Origin: Coturnix japonica
Taxonomy: Eukaryota > Chordata > Aves > Galliformes > Phasianidae
Assembly: GCF_001577835.2 (NCBI RefSeq)
Contig: NC_029532.1
Location: forward strand, 8,044,301-8,108,300
DNA: 64,000 nt
Direction: 5' to 3'
Positions within the stretch are counted from its first letter, which is position 1. Every line of letters begins with the position of its first letter. The notes beneath the pieces are model-generated. The model saw only the letters and a list, made by a program, of their open reading frames with translations. It was not told the DNA's origin and searched no databases. Position numbers and translations under genes: made by a program. Positions 11,301-24,615 of the stretch are shown piece by piece.

Positions 11301-14300
11301 AGCTCATTAGCTGGTCATCTGTTTCATAAAAGAAAGGAATCTATTAGGCAGGAATTTTCTTAGTGTAGGATTTCAGCCTTGCAGCCGCTGTTTATAATTA
11401 AAAGTTTAAGTACCTCTAATTATGAAGATCTTGAGTGTGCTGCTGTTTGCTGTTGATTATTTAGATAGGTTAAATCTGCCTCGTGAGTTGAGCATGGCAA
11501 TGAAGGCAGCTTAAGAAAAAGCAAAAACAAAACATTCAAAACTCAGTGATATCCCCCACATTGCCAACTGCAAGTTGAATTAGAGGGAGTTCTGGTCCTA
11601 TGTATAGCACTGTCACAGAGCCTTGTGGATGCAGGATAGGTTTATTTCCCACAGAATTTAATTGACCTCCCACTGACTTCAAATTAACATATAGATGTTC
11701 TTGGATTCCTTTTTTTTGTCTGTTTATCAGGAAAAAAAAATGCTCGAAACGCAGTTACAAGAAATGAGGGAGCAGAGTTTGAACCTTTTTCAAAAGAGAG
11801 ATGAAATTGATGAACTGGAAGGATTTCAACAGCAGGAAATGGCCAAAGTTAAACACATGGTAACATTACTTTGAATATGACTTTTTTTACTAAAATTGCT
11901 GTTGGAACACCCAGTGGAAATACTGCATTAACTTTTGTTTAGCCTTAATGCTTGCATCTAGCTTGATTCCATGTCTATGTCCTATCAGTAGGTACATGCA
12001 TACAGGATTGCATGGAGTATTTTAACAGAGACTTTTCTGGGAGTTGCTTCACTTAATTTATCTCGTAACTTAATAAGGGAGACAAATAAGAAGACTCTGT
12101 CAGTTTTACCAATTCATACTTATTGCTAATGTTCTGGTATTCAGCTTTTGAAAAAGGAAGAATCTCTAAGCAAAGCAGAGCAGGAACTAGAGGCACGCAC
12201 TCGAGAACTAATCCACACTAAGGAGATGCTTCAGGAAGCAAGCACCGAGTCATCAGGCTTACAGAAAGATCTTCAGGAGTTGCAGGAGCGGTTCTTGGAG
12301 CTGGAGGCACAGAGGTATTGGGTGTATTTTCATAAAGAGTGTATTTCTCCTGTATTTTCTGTCCAAATCTGTCTTTTTTGGGAAGTGTTTATATATGCAA
12401 TGAACTGACTAATTCTAGTATGCTAGCGTGGATGTAAAAGCCACATTGATGTGTCTTTTCAAGCCAGTTGAAGAATAATTGTTTAGGATTTTACAAGCTT
12501 GTTTTTCATGAATACTTAACCACTACCTCTTTGGAAAATGTAGAACAAATACGGTGGCTGGCGATCTGGTTGGAAATCTGGTTGATGCTGCTCAGTCCAT
12601 TTATCCTTTAGCAGATAATTCTGCCAAATGTTATTTTTCTGGAATGCTATGTCACTTTTTTTTCCGTTGTTTTTGTGAAGAGATGAACTGCTGACAGCTG
12701 AGAGGAACGCGGAAAATAAGATCACTGCTCTGGAGCTGAGAGAACAGGAGCTACAAACTGTCATTCAGCACCTCTCAGTAGACTTGCAAAATGTAAGTTT
12801 CACATTAGGGATTTGATTCAAAGGACCCCATCTACAGAAGCTAGATTACATATCCACTGTGGAATCTTAAGATTCGGAGCAAGAAATTTCTCTTTTTAGG
12901 CTCGAGTTGCTGGTTCTGGATGTGAGAAGAGACTGGAAACATTACGGGCAGAGCACGAATCTCTGAAGGTGGAATATGAACAACACAAGCTAAAGGTTAA
13001 GTATTTGCAGGTGTATCTGGTGTAAGCATGTACACTTGGGTAATGCATTCTGTGTTTGAAATGTGGTGTCTCTTAAATGTTTTAGCATCCTATTGTCTTT
13101 TCATACAGAACTAATAGCACTTCCAAGTCAAACCACAGTGAATTAGATAAAAGTCTGGCAATGAAAGGAGAATCTGTGATTTTTTTTTTTCCCGCAGATG
13201 ACTTTTGAATTTGCTGAGAGAAGTAAACTTGTTCAACAGTTGCAGGAGAAAGTGTCTTCCTTGGAAAAGAAGTTAGAAAGAAATCTTTCAGGGGATGAAC
13301 ACATACAGGAACTGCTCAAGGAGGTAATTTCATATTTATAGACTGACTAAAAGTGCAATCGTAAGGGATTATTTTAGAATATACATTGCTTACTACACAT
13401 GGAAACAATATATGATGCAGGCATGTTTGTCTCTTTGGTGGACAAGCTTGTGTGGGTGGCTGCATTGGGCCCATTTATGTACATGCTGCACAGATGTTTG
13501 CATTGGTGTTTCTGCACTATTTGTTTAGGCAGTGCATCTGTCAGTTTAGAAGGGAAAGAGCAGTTTTTTTAACATGCCCACAAATACAGAGCAGCTGAAG
13601 AATATTATTGGTTAATCCTTATGGAGAACAGTGCACTATTTCTTGGTATTCATCTTCTATAATCATGATTCCCAAAGCATTGGGGTGGGAATGGGAAGCT
13701 GATTTGCGCATATGTGTATAAGCAGAACGTTGCATATTCAACACTTGAGCCTCAGAATTGTTATGAAACAGTTGAGAACGTGAAGATATTTGCTTCTTGT
13801 TAGTGTTCTTTTCACTACTTGATCTTTTTCCAGAGCTGATGCTCCTGTTTTAGAGTTACCTTGGAGCAATGTTTTCCTGTCTGGATCAGAAAAAACTGTT
13901 CAAGTTTAGTATTGTATGATTAATGAAATTCAAAGAAACATCTTAATTAAAATCTCTTTGTCCATCCTACCCTCTGTTCTTAACCCAATATAATCTTCAG
14001 AAAGCGTCTCTTGAGCAGAAACTAGATGAAACCAGTCAACAGATGTTAACAGACAGAATGCATCATGCTAATGCTGTGAACCAGTTAGAAACGCAGGTGA
14101 GTTGTTTTTTTTCCCCCCCCCTACAAATTCCTAACTATTTCCAGCCTCTTTACACCCAGTAGCTCTTACTGTCACTACGTTTGTGTTTTTGCTATGTTAT
14201 GCTATGTGTCCCGTTTAGTTTTCAAAGGAAGGTTTAATTGAGTGGCTCAGGTCGTCTCTCCACCTACAGAGATGGGGAGGTGTCTAGAGGTTCTAAAGTT

Positions 14301-17300
14301 AAGACTTTTTGTGCTGATGTTTTGTACTGTAAGAAATAAGTAGCTAAATTAGAAGCATTGCTGCTCAAGGTCTGCAACAATAAAGAGTATTTAAAGGAAG
14401 CAGCACATGTCAAGTAGACATTCCCTCTGAACTATGTAGTTTCACATTTTAATGTTTACCTGCCCAGTTGTGTCATTCTGTGTTCTATATGTTGTTTTCC
14501 TTTTTAGTAATGTAGATGTCAGTGGATAAGGAAGTTAATGTGCGGTTATATTTTAGAATAGAGAACTGGAACAGAAACTACAGATTGCAACAGAAGCATT
14601 GAAAACAAGCAAAGAGGCAGCTTGTGAGCAGGATCTGGAGATCAAGAAGTTGGTGAGTATGCTGTCTTATGTTTGTGGGACCAATAGCAAGCCAGTATTT
14701 CAGCATTTGTTACTCAATTGTTTTGTTACTGTTTGTCTCCTAAACTAGTAGTGTTTGTATGTGAGCTCCTGGCACTGCTACCAAATAAACAGAGTTGCTA
14801 ATGTTGGAGTGTATGTGATGTGCAAATACATCCAATTCTTATTAGAGCTTAAAATATCATTTTTTAACTTTGTGTTCATTTCCTTGTAAGCAAATGGATC
14901 TAGGAAATGAAAGAAGTAAACTACAGCAGCAGGTTTTAAGTGAGAAACATCAGTATGAACAGAAGGTTTCTGAGCTAGAGTCTCGAATTGCTGCTCTTCA
15001 AACAGCTTGGGAGTCTGACAAAACAGCTGCTCAGCACAAGATAGTAAGTACAGAAATAGTCTTCACAGAATGATTTTAACAAAGCTGATGGACCTTGCAT
15101 GTTGTCTGAATGTGCTTACTTAGAGTTCCCAGCATTGTAGTGGGAGATCTAATGCTTTGAAAAACTAAATATGAATTGAATGTATTTGTTTACACAAAGC
15201 ATTGGAACACTTGTACCTAGTACTTAAGCAGTCTTTATTTTACAGAGCCAACTGGAAAAGGAAAATGAAAATCTTAATGGAAGCAGAGAAGAGTATGAGA
15301 GTTCTTTAAAAAAACAAGAATCTGTAGTGAACAAGCTAAAGGTAAGTGTTTAATTAGTCGGTGATACTGGTTAAGTATTGAGCCTAATCTGAGAAACATT
15401 TACTGGTAAAGTGTGTTATGTTCTCAGTACTCGGGAATCACATTATGTTCAGGTTCTATGTGCTTAGAGTTGTAAATCATCATTTGTACTCAGTAGAAAT
15501 ACTTCTGAAAAGCATTACAAATGTGTGATCCTTTCCTGAAGCAGAATGTTTGAGTCTGTCTAAAAATACATTACCTTATCGTCAGGTGTGAAGGGCTTTT
15601 AAATCCTGTTTGCAGTAACAAAGACATAATAGTCCCAATATCGAATAGTTAGGTAGAACTTGGACAGGTTGTAGTTCTCTCAAGTAATTTCTAAATTACT
15701 TTTGGTTTGCAGGAAGAATTGATCAGCAGAGAGACTGTCAATACTGAAATTGCCAACACCTTGAAAGAAACAGAAAAACAAAAGGACAAATTGCAGCAGC
15801 AGGTTGGTTAATATCAGCAATCTAAAATACGTACAGGCACTCCAACATTCCAGAGATCAGATGAGCCTTGGAATTATGTTCCTGAGTATTATGATAATTA
15901 GTGAAATCATCTTCAGTATGGAAGATAGACTTGGCTCCCTCAGTAATCGTAAAGGGATCTAATCAATTTATGTGAGTTAAATCAACACAAGAATACAAAT
16001 CCAATACAAAAATACAAGTACGGCTGGCTGCAAAGAGAGATACTCTTTTTGTTGGTAGTTTAGTAGGCTGAAGGATTATGGCAGGTTGTGGTAGTTGAGT
16101 ATAAACTGAGAGGAAGAACAGTTGGTAGTGAATGAAGACATTTGCTCAGAATGAGGATGATTGGTGTTCCAGGCCTCTTTAGTTTGTAGGATATGTAGTG
16201 CTGGTGGGCCAGCCTTCCTGAGGTGTTCACTAGTTTGTACTTTGATTTCTATAAAAACAAACAAAAAACAAGGACAACAACCACAGCACCAAACACAACT
16301 ACGAAGATATCCATCCTGTTGTGTTCCTTTCAGTGTTTATAATCACATCTTTGTTCCTCTGAAGCACAGCAGTTCAAAAATCCTAAATTTCCTAATAGAA
16401 AGGAGTTTGTATCCAAAAACTGAATACAGATATGGGTAACCTTATTTTGTTCTTCTGTTTTGTTAAAACCAGCATAGTGAATGATGTGAGCATTTGTTTT
16501 CTTTAACTGGGAACTGCCATCTAAGCAAATTTGACTGAATTTAGTTCCGTCTTTTAGTATCTGCATTATTCTGGAGCTGTTGTGTGTGCTTCCTTGTTTG
16601 CTTCAGCTGTGGGAAGGGCTACCAGATTTGCACAGTCGTTGTCTTACAGCTGCCACCTGCTGGCTATGAAGCAATCTGTACTTGTGGTACAGATTTATCA
16701 GAAGCTGAAGTGTGTTTTAGCTCTGGCAGTTCATTTACTAAAGTGCTTTCTAATGAGACCAACACTACGTAGTGATGCCTTCTGTGAACATCCATACTGT
16801 ACTACCTAGCACATAGCTCAGGCAGCCCTTGTTTTGTTGTAGATACCATCTACTGCCTTCCACTCATGTAAGAATTCTTCAGTTCTTGACACAAAAAAAA
16901 AATCTGGAATATGTTGAAATCTTTCCATGGCCTCTTCTAGTTGTATATCCTTAATTTTGTTTGTTTGTCTGCTTTAAAGGTTTCACATTTGGCTTCTTCA
17001 ATAAAGGAGAAAGACCAGCTTATTGATGAAAACTCTGGTATGCTTCTAAAACAGAAGGAAGAACTAAGCCAACTCAGCCGAGGTTAGATAAAACAAATCT
17101 ACTGTATTCCAGACAGCTTTAACTGAACACAGTCTCTAGTTGTGGTGTCACTTATGTGTAGATGGAAATAAGAGAAATCTAGAATTATTACCATATTTAA
17201 TCTATTTTAATTTTGAAAGTCCTCTGTCATTTGATGTCAGTCTTTTTCTTTCTAAACAAACAACAACAAAACCCACCTTCTTAAAATCAGTGTTTTGCAG

Positions 17301-20300
17301 TGTTTTAATACAAGATAACAAATCTTACTGTACTTTCTGTTGCTGAACATATTATGCAAAACACAGGTAATAAAGAACTGATGCAGTTCAAAAACTGCTT
17401 CTTTGTACCACTTTAAAAACTGCACTTGCTTAAAAGACATAAGTTACATTTTTAAATTTGTAAGGTGATTTTCCACAGTTACACTTAAAAAATGAAATGC
17501 AGTCATCTTCATTCTGTTCCCAACACCTCTGTGTTCCTATTGTGTTGCCCTTACCTAGAAAGGCACCCAAAGTGTAACCTCCTGCTACACCATTCTGTGA
17601 CTGGCTGGCAGCATCTGTCGGTGCCATTGCTGTATGTGCCTGCAGCCCCAGGTGCTCCTGTGCAATAAGAGCACAAGTCACATGGTGTCTTCAGTCAGGT
17701 GGAGGTTTGTGTTCATTTAGAAGAGGTATAATTGCTAATTGTGCTTTTAAGTATTAAAATCACTCTGACGTTTGAAGAGATAGATTGCTCCTATGCAAAA
17801 ATATGCATGTGAGCTTGGGTGGTTTAAATTCCGGGTCTTTGTTATAGAGCAAAGCAAAAAGGTCAGGATTTACTGTTGCACTAAGTTCTGTCTAAGAAAA
17901 ATAATGAGAAAATCTCATTTGATTCAGTAGATTTGTACTAAGCAAGTTTTTTCATCCTTAGATCATGAAGCTGCACTCCTGCAAATACATCTGTTACAAT
18001 CTGAAATAGAGGCATGTAATAACCAGGCACTGGAGAAAGAAGAAACAGCAAGAAAGGAAATAGAAGAATTGAAGTTACAGATACAGGAGTTCCTATTGGC
18101 CAGAGAACATGAGAAAAACGTGAGAGCCGATTACAAAGCTACTCTATTTACACTTCTCAGGAAAATAAGTAGGTGTGCAGGAGATCCCACTTCTGGTACG
18201 CCTTGGTGATATGCCATTATTTGTTGTTCCCCATCTTCTGCAAGAAAGCTGTGTGCTGTCACAACTGTGACTAGTTTGTGAAAGACACCAATTTATTTTA
18301 TTTCACTTATAAAATGTCTTGAGGGGATTAAAGGAGGCAGAGACCCAAAAGCACCAAAAAGCACACACCACTGAGTGATGTGGAATGGATTATCAGTACT
18401 GCTTTCTGGTTTACAAAACAAGCAATGGGTCACAGTGAAAAAAGAACCAGAACCACCGCTATCCTCCCACTCCCACACACCAAAACAGACATACAAAAGC
18501 AATTAAGTTTTGCTTTCTCCCTGAAGACTGTTAATGGGCTGCAAATATCATACCTCTGCAATTTGCTGTTTTCATTTGTGTAGGTTTCAGAACTAGAAGA
18601 ATCAGCAAGAGACTTGGATGAGCACTTACATCTTCCAGAAAATCGTGTGATAGAACAGAATGGAGAGGTAACAGCTACAGATGTCATTCAACTTCAGAAG
18701 GATAACAGAGAGCTGGAACAGCAAGTTGTTGAGAAAAACAAGGTAAACTAAAAAGCAGGAGTTTCTGTTGCAGTTAGGAAGCCTAATAATAGGTACCAAA
18801 GCTTTAGAAAGGCCTGAACAGGCTTACAATCTTGAGAGATCCAATCTGAATCCAGCGTTCTATGAGTGTTTCCCCAGCCTGGACTGTAAAAGCAGTAGTG
18901 AATGGAAATTGCAGCCAGAATTGCAGAGAAATCTCTGTGACACTTTCTGCTTCTGCTCCTTACCTATTCTGGAGAAAAGAAGCACCAGATGACACCAGTT
19001 ACAGCTTTCCTGCTTCCCTTTTGTTTGAATTTGATTAATTTCTATCATGTTGTCACACTGAAGCCCAAGTTTCCTATTGCACACCTGCTAACATTGGCAG
19101 TTAGAATTGTGAGTTGTCCAGATTGCTTCTTTGGAGCTTTCAGTTTCTTTAATGAATGCTTTATTCTTTACATTCATTCACCTTGTTTTCTCTTCAGATA
19201 CTTCTGTGTCAACGTGTGCCCGAACACTGAATGCTGTATTAATGCCATCTTTTGCTCTGCTTACAGATGATAAAGCAGCTACAGCAAAGAATGACAGAAC
19301 TGAAAAAAACTCTCCAGAAGGAGTTGGTAAGTGTTCGGTTTCTCAGTCTCCCCAGCTGGCATTTGCTGAAAGGTACTTACAGTAGAAATTCCAAAGACTT
19401 GATTGCAAGCCTCAGTTTGTTTGTTTATTTACTAGGAATGCTCACAGTTTCGTTGTGATTGCAGACAAATCTGTGCACCCTTAATATAAGGAAATATGTC
19501 ATTCTGGGTCTGTATTTACTTTATAGGTGATGTGTTGGGTAGCCATCACTATTCAGATACTGCAACACTGGATTTCAGCTAGGGACTTGTATCTGGTAGT
19601 GTCTGGTTTTAAATGTTTCCATATATTGGATGACTGAGATTTGTGGTTGCTTCTCGGCTGTCATTCAGCTAAAATTCAGCCACAGGAGGAAGCTCTTCTT
19701 AAAATAGTTTCCCTCTCCAATAGAAAGTCCCTGTATTGTAAACATTTTCAAAGAGGGTTTAAAATATTCAAATTTTGTGATGTTTGGTTTTTTTGCCTGA
19801 ACTTGAGAATTGCATTCTGTGTATTTGAAAAGCACAGAACAGGTGAAAGAACAATAATCAGATGTCAGTTTCTAGCCTGGAGCCAATTCTCCTGGTTTGG
19901 ATCTTACAGATGTAACTGACAGCAATTAAGATCTCTCTAGGGAGGTGTAAAGATACACTCCTCTGCTGTCATCACCTGAAGAATGAGAAGCTTATCCTAC
20001 TGATGCCCTGGTTGTACCCGTCTCGTGGGTACAAATGCTCTGTGTATTTGGTATCTCAGACCCAGATTTTCTCCCAGCATCAAACTGACACAACTGATTT
20101 TTCTTTTTTTCTTTAGAAAATAAGGCCGGACAGTGAGGTACCCGAAGTACGTGAAAAAACAAATTCTGAAGTGCCTAATGCTTCTGTGACTGTCACAAAC
20201 AACTCTGATTTAAATGACTCGAGGGAGATAAACTTTGAGTACCTTAAACATGTTGTATTAAAATTCATGTCCTGTCGGGAGTCTGAGGTAAAGAATCCTG

Positions 20301-21285
20301 GGAAGATGGGTTGGGTATGCTTGTCTTCTAAGTCTCTCTGTCTTTAGAAACTGGCAACTGGTACTTCCATGCCAGCTCAGTAGTTCTGCATATAAAAAGT
20401 AATTGATGCAGCACAATAAAGCAAAACAGCAGCATGTTTGGGAGCACAGATCATTAGGAACTAAATGAAAGGTGGGAGTGAGTTATGTCTAGAAGTTAAA
20501 GACATGAAGCTTCGAGGCATTCCCTCTGTACTAATCTAAAAAGCATATGGAGTATATGAGGTTATAGTAGCTGTGTACATAAGAAAGATAGCAAGAGAAA
20601 CCAGAAAGGATATAAAGCACACGCTGTTGAGGTAATACTTATAAGAGATAATTCCTTGTGCATTTGGAGCTCCTTTATATTCCCCAAGTAATAGGGCATA
20701 GTGGAAGGTTTTACTGTTCTGCTCTTTGCAGTTTTAACTGAAAAGTCTGTGACTGAGCCTGCAGAAAAACTGTCACACTGTAGTCCAGAACACAGAGGCT
20801 GAGAGCATCACAAGCAGTAAGACACTGTGGTCTCTTGCAGGCATTCCATCTTATTAAGGCTGTGTCTGTGTTACTGAATTTTTCCCAAGAGGAAGAAAAT
20901 ATGCTTAAAGAAACCCTGGAGTACAAGGTAAGGATTTTCTTGCACCTGTAGCCTATAACTGGTCTTGCAGCAAAAGATGTGAATGCTCTCAGATGGTGGG
21001 AGATGCTGAAAAGTAGCTGTTCCTTCTGGATTTGATCATGTGAAACCGTTTTCCTTTTCACAATCTGAAGTCTGCAGAGTTCTGTTTTCTAAATAGTTTC
21101 TACCTCATGTTGGAGTGATGCATACATAACATATTTTTGTTCCAGTCTCCAGCTTCTTAAAAGTGTGAACCTCGCATGATGTGTATTGTGCTTTCCTGTC
21201 CTAGATGTCGTGGTTTGGGTCAAAGCCATCTCCCAAAGGCAGTATCCGGCCCTCTATCTCGAGCCCAAGGACACTGTGGTCTTAA
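8301..21285 (+). CDS. GOLGA1: GOLGA1 (golgin-97), complete coding region
   Basis: Golgin-97 is a trans-Golgi coiled-coil tether, recruited by Arl1 through a C-terminal GRIP domain, that captures endosome-derived carriers. Exons: 8301-8435, 9196-9286, 9960-10034, 10528-10625, 10979-11011, 11731-11859, 12145-12314, 12681-12792, 12900-12995, 13198-13323, 14001-14096, 14557-14652, 14891-15043, 15246-15341, 15713-15802, 16980-17082, 17962-18119, 18584-18742, 19267-19326, 20117-20287, 20841-20927, 21205-21285. All have GT/AG borders and consistent phase, giving 804 aa (human 767, from memory). It opens [14 protein letters not shown]; most of the length is coiled coil rich in E, K, L and Q. The GRIP domain (about residues 730-778) contains [13 protein letters not shown], with the Arl1-contacting Tyr near 734. 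The C-terminus is [17 protein letters not shown]..., close to human. ATG 8301 is chosen because it opens the conserved N-terminus. An optional 33-nt exon is listed separately. Confidence 0.95.
9514..9546 (+). CDS. GOLGA1: Candidate 33-nt cassette exon of GOLGA1
   Basis: Between coding exons 2 and 3 there is an acceptor (TTTCTCTTAG) followed by 33 nt and a GTGAAA donor. The flanking splice is phase 1 and the insert keeps phase 1. It would add [11 protein letters not shown] after KLS, before the DYADQIRN coiled coil. The length (a multiple of 3), phase match and open frame support it. I do not recall it in the main human isoform. Confidence 0.55.
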
Positions 21286-23675
21286 GGGACCCTGGAAACA
21301 GGCAGTCAGCATCCAGCCACGGTTTTTTTTCTGTGAAAAGAACACTGAACACCATTTCAGGTGTGTCTTAATCACTGTCATTGCAGTATTTTGTACAAGA
21401 ACTTTGACACTGTTTACAAAAGTAATGCTGTGCAAGGAGGAACTTTCACTACAAACTGACACCTCTTGAGGGCTGGGATCAGGGACCTTTGTCTCAGCGG
21501 TCTCTCAATGGAAGTCAGCTCCTTGTGCTCACCAGACCTGTTATCTTGGCACCAAAGGGTAACGTTAACCTCACTAACATGGGTACTGGCAGTTCAAGCT
21601 TCTAACAGGTGCATCTGTTGTGATGGTGATTCCAGCTTAAGTTAGGGAGTGTGAGGGTTGGATCACTCCAGGCAAGTGAAGCTTCCTTGTCTCATTGTGG
21701 AAAGCAGTGGGGAAAAAAATGTTGGCATTACTGTACTGAATTTGTGACAGTTTGAAACGACTTTCGAAGGACAGGAGCAGGAGCTTTTACCAAAAAAGGA
21801 ATTTGCCTTGCCTTGTTATACTGACATAACTAATAGTCTGCATCTTTTCATATCACTGTGTAATATAAGGTGCATATATCCTGGCCTGCAGTCTTGAAGG
21901 CTGCATGTTGATCGTGATTATTTAATTTGAGAGCACAACTTTAGAGTTGTCCGATTTTACTTTTCTTAAAGAAAAAGCCTATTTAAAATGGTCTTAATTA
22001 TAGTACCTAATTACTCAGTCGCCTTTAAAATGAATCAGTTGGGCTGTACCGTAGGTTGTTAGCACTGGGAAGAAGGGATAGGAAACCATTTTAAATTTTT
22101 AAAACTGAATTCCAGGTATTGTAAATGTACACTGCAAATAACTGCAAGTAACTGCAAATACTTTTATAAGAAAAAAGAAAAAAGGTTAAAAAAAATGATA
22201 TAGGTATATATATATATACATTGAAAGAGCGTGAATAATATTGGTACTAAGCACTTTGGGCTTTCTTCTTACAAGTCTGCTAGCAACAAAATTTCATAAC
22301 CGGTATCTTTTGTTGTGGCTTTGTGTAGTTCAGATACTGCTGCTTATAAACTGTTCTGAGCGTGTAGTGGGCTGCGAACTGTATCCTAACTACATGAGAA
22401 AAGACCACGGCTTAGGAGGTTTTTGGTTTCTAGGGCAAAATTCAACTCTTAACAAATTAGTCTTGGTTCTGGCAGCTTGTTTTCTTCTGCCTTAAGAAAA
22501 GGGGACTGAGCTGACACAGATGGGAAGCACAGTTTTGCCCTTCAGTTTTAACAGCACCACAAAATCTATCTGGGTATAGGAAGCAGCAATCAGGCTTCTT
22601 ATAACTTGAATATATGTCTATATATAAGAAATATGATGAACAAGCTGCTATTCTGGTAATTCTCTTACAATGAGGTTTGTGTTACTAACAAAGATTTTTA
22701 TTAAGTATATTTAATAAAATTCTACCTGTCGTGTAGTGGAGACGTGGTCATGTTCAGAGCTCTGACAGCTTTGCTGACAGGGGACATGAGTGACCTTGGT
22801 GGTGGTGGCAGGTGAGATACAGTGTTAGATTTACAGCACGGCAGCTGCTGTGAAAAGATGGAAGTATTTTACACGAGGCCAGTCACCAGAGCAGCAGACA
22901 TGCTGCAGGTCTGTCCCCTTCTGGACTGGACCCATTTTTGTTAAGCAGCTGTACCCAAGATGTAGCTACTCACAGTAGCTGTTGCCTTGGCATGTTTCTT
23001 TTAAGAGCTAGGATCTACTTAAATACATTCAGTAAAACCAGCAGGACTCTCATATACTAAAACTTGATCCATGGCGCTTAACCATATAGAATAGGGAAGT
23101 TTATGGGAAGAGTAGAACTCCAATAGGAAAACAGACGATCAAAAAGTAGATTTCTGTACTGAAACAAAGCAGGGCAGGACAGCCCTGCACATCAGGAGGG
23201 TCTTTAGAATATCTCCTTGCGCTGCTTCTGTGTGACTGGAGGGACAGGATTCTGGCAGGTCTCACTGCTGCAGCTGAATGACAGCTTCAGTTGCACCTGA
23301 TTTGAACAGTTTCTGCTGTACAGTAATGAATGCAGTACAGGCAGCCTGCAAGAAGTGATACACAAACTTTAGATTATATATCGACTAACGCAACCAGGTT
23401 AGGATCCCAAAACTCATTAACTTAACAAACGAGTTGTCAAGTGTTGAATTTTCTTCAGCTGTCAGAGCAAGAATGGTGTGTGTGTGTATGTATATATGTA
23501 CATATATATTAAAAAAAGCTAATGCACTTTCCCTTGTATAAAAACAGTGGTATACACAATCCTTTCTATGGCTGTTGAATTTCTTTCCTTCTATGCTGTA
23601 AATATGGATTGTATTTATGAAACACTATGAAATTTGTGGTGCAATACATTTTGGATTAAAACTCTAATCTTGATT
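21286..23675 (+). other. GOLGA1: GOLGA1 3'UTR (inferred)
   Basis: About 2.4 kb of AT-rich sequence follows the stop codon, with AATAAA at 22713-22718 and ATTAAA at 23655-23660. It contains short TA and TG repeats (about 22203-22220 and 23475-23510) and no other gene that I can see. The distal signal is the likelier full-length end; the proximal one could give a shorter form. Confidence 0.6.
23655..23660 (+). terminator. Candidate distal GOLGA1 poly(A) signal (ATTAAA)
   Basis: ATTAAA is followed by a T/TG-rich stretch (about 23672-23700). It is the last such signal before the oppositely oriented ARPC5L 3' end. Confidence 0.5.
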
Positions 23676-24115
23676 TCTTTCTCAGTCTTTGTGGTCTTGA
23701 TTGTGTCCACTGGGATGCTATGGCTGTTTGAAGCAGTTGTAAAGCATTGAGGCAAAACTTGACCCGTGTTAAGATTGTGCTGATGTGAAATTAAGGCCTG
23801 TTTCTCAGGGAATGAGTCAGGGTGCTTCTGCCTCCTGAAATCATCTCTAGGGACAGCTGCTGCTTGTGCTCTTAGCAGGTGCTAAATACAGACTGGCTGG
23901 ATTACAGCCTCCCTTGGCAGCTGTGTCAGCTCTACCAAAAGGAAGCAGGGCCCAGGCTCCATGCAGCCAGAACCTGAGCACTGAGCTCAGTTTGAAGACA
24001 AAGTTTGGAAATGAGTGCTCATGTAGAGGTAGACACTTAATGTAGAAATGCTATTGAGGGCTTAATTTTGGGTGCCAGAAATCAACAATTGACTTAACTT
24101 GTATGATCCAAGAAC

Positions 24116-24121
24116 TTTATT
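24116..24121 (-). terminator. Candidate ARPC5L poly(A) signal (AATAAA on - strand)
   Basis: TTTATT on the + strand reads AATAAA on the - strand, about 500 bp past the ARPC5L stop. The ARPC5L and GOLGA1 3' ends are then about 430 bp apart, tail-to-tail. Confidence 0.55.
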
Positions 24122-24615
24122 GATGCAGCAGGCACTTTACAATGAAACCAACCCCAAAGTCCAACCGTCCTCTGACCATATATATACATACATATACAAA
24201 ATCATCTTTCTAATAAACACTTATCCCATTCATAAACTGTCAGAATCTTGCAACTGTGAAGACCATAGCTCCCTCTTAAATAAGTAGCACAGACAGGATC
24301 TTGGATCACCACGCTTTGATAAAGCAGCATCTGAAAATACCTGCTCACTTTCAGTAGTAGGAGGCAGGAGTTTGCCTTCTCTCTGCCTTAAAAGAAGCAA
24401 GCAGGAGAATGTCTTGGCTCCTGTACGTGATAGTCAGAATATACAGGAATACCTTTACTCTTTTCCCACCTTTAATGTTAAAAGCAGTCCAAGAGGAGGT
24501 TTCCATAGTATTTCAGTAGATTGGAATCTCTAATCAAGATGGACCAGCATCACTTCAGCTACTTCCTTCTTCTGGGTCCAAAACTGATGGTTGTCTTGCT
24601 TCGAGTTAATAGTCT

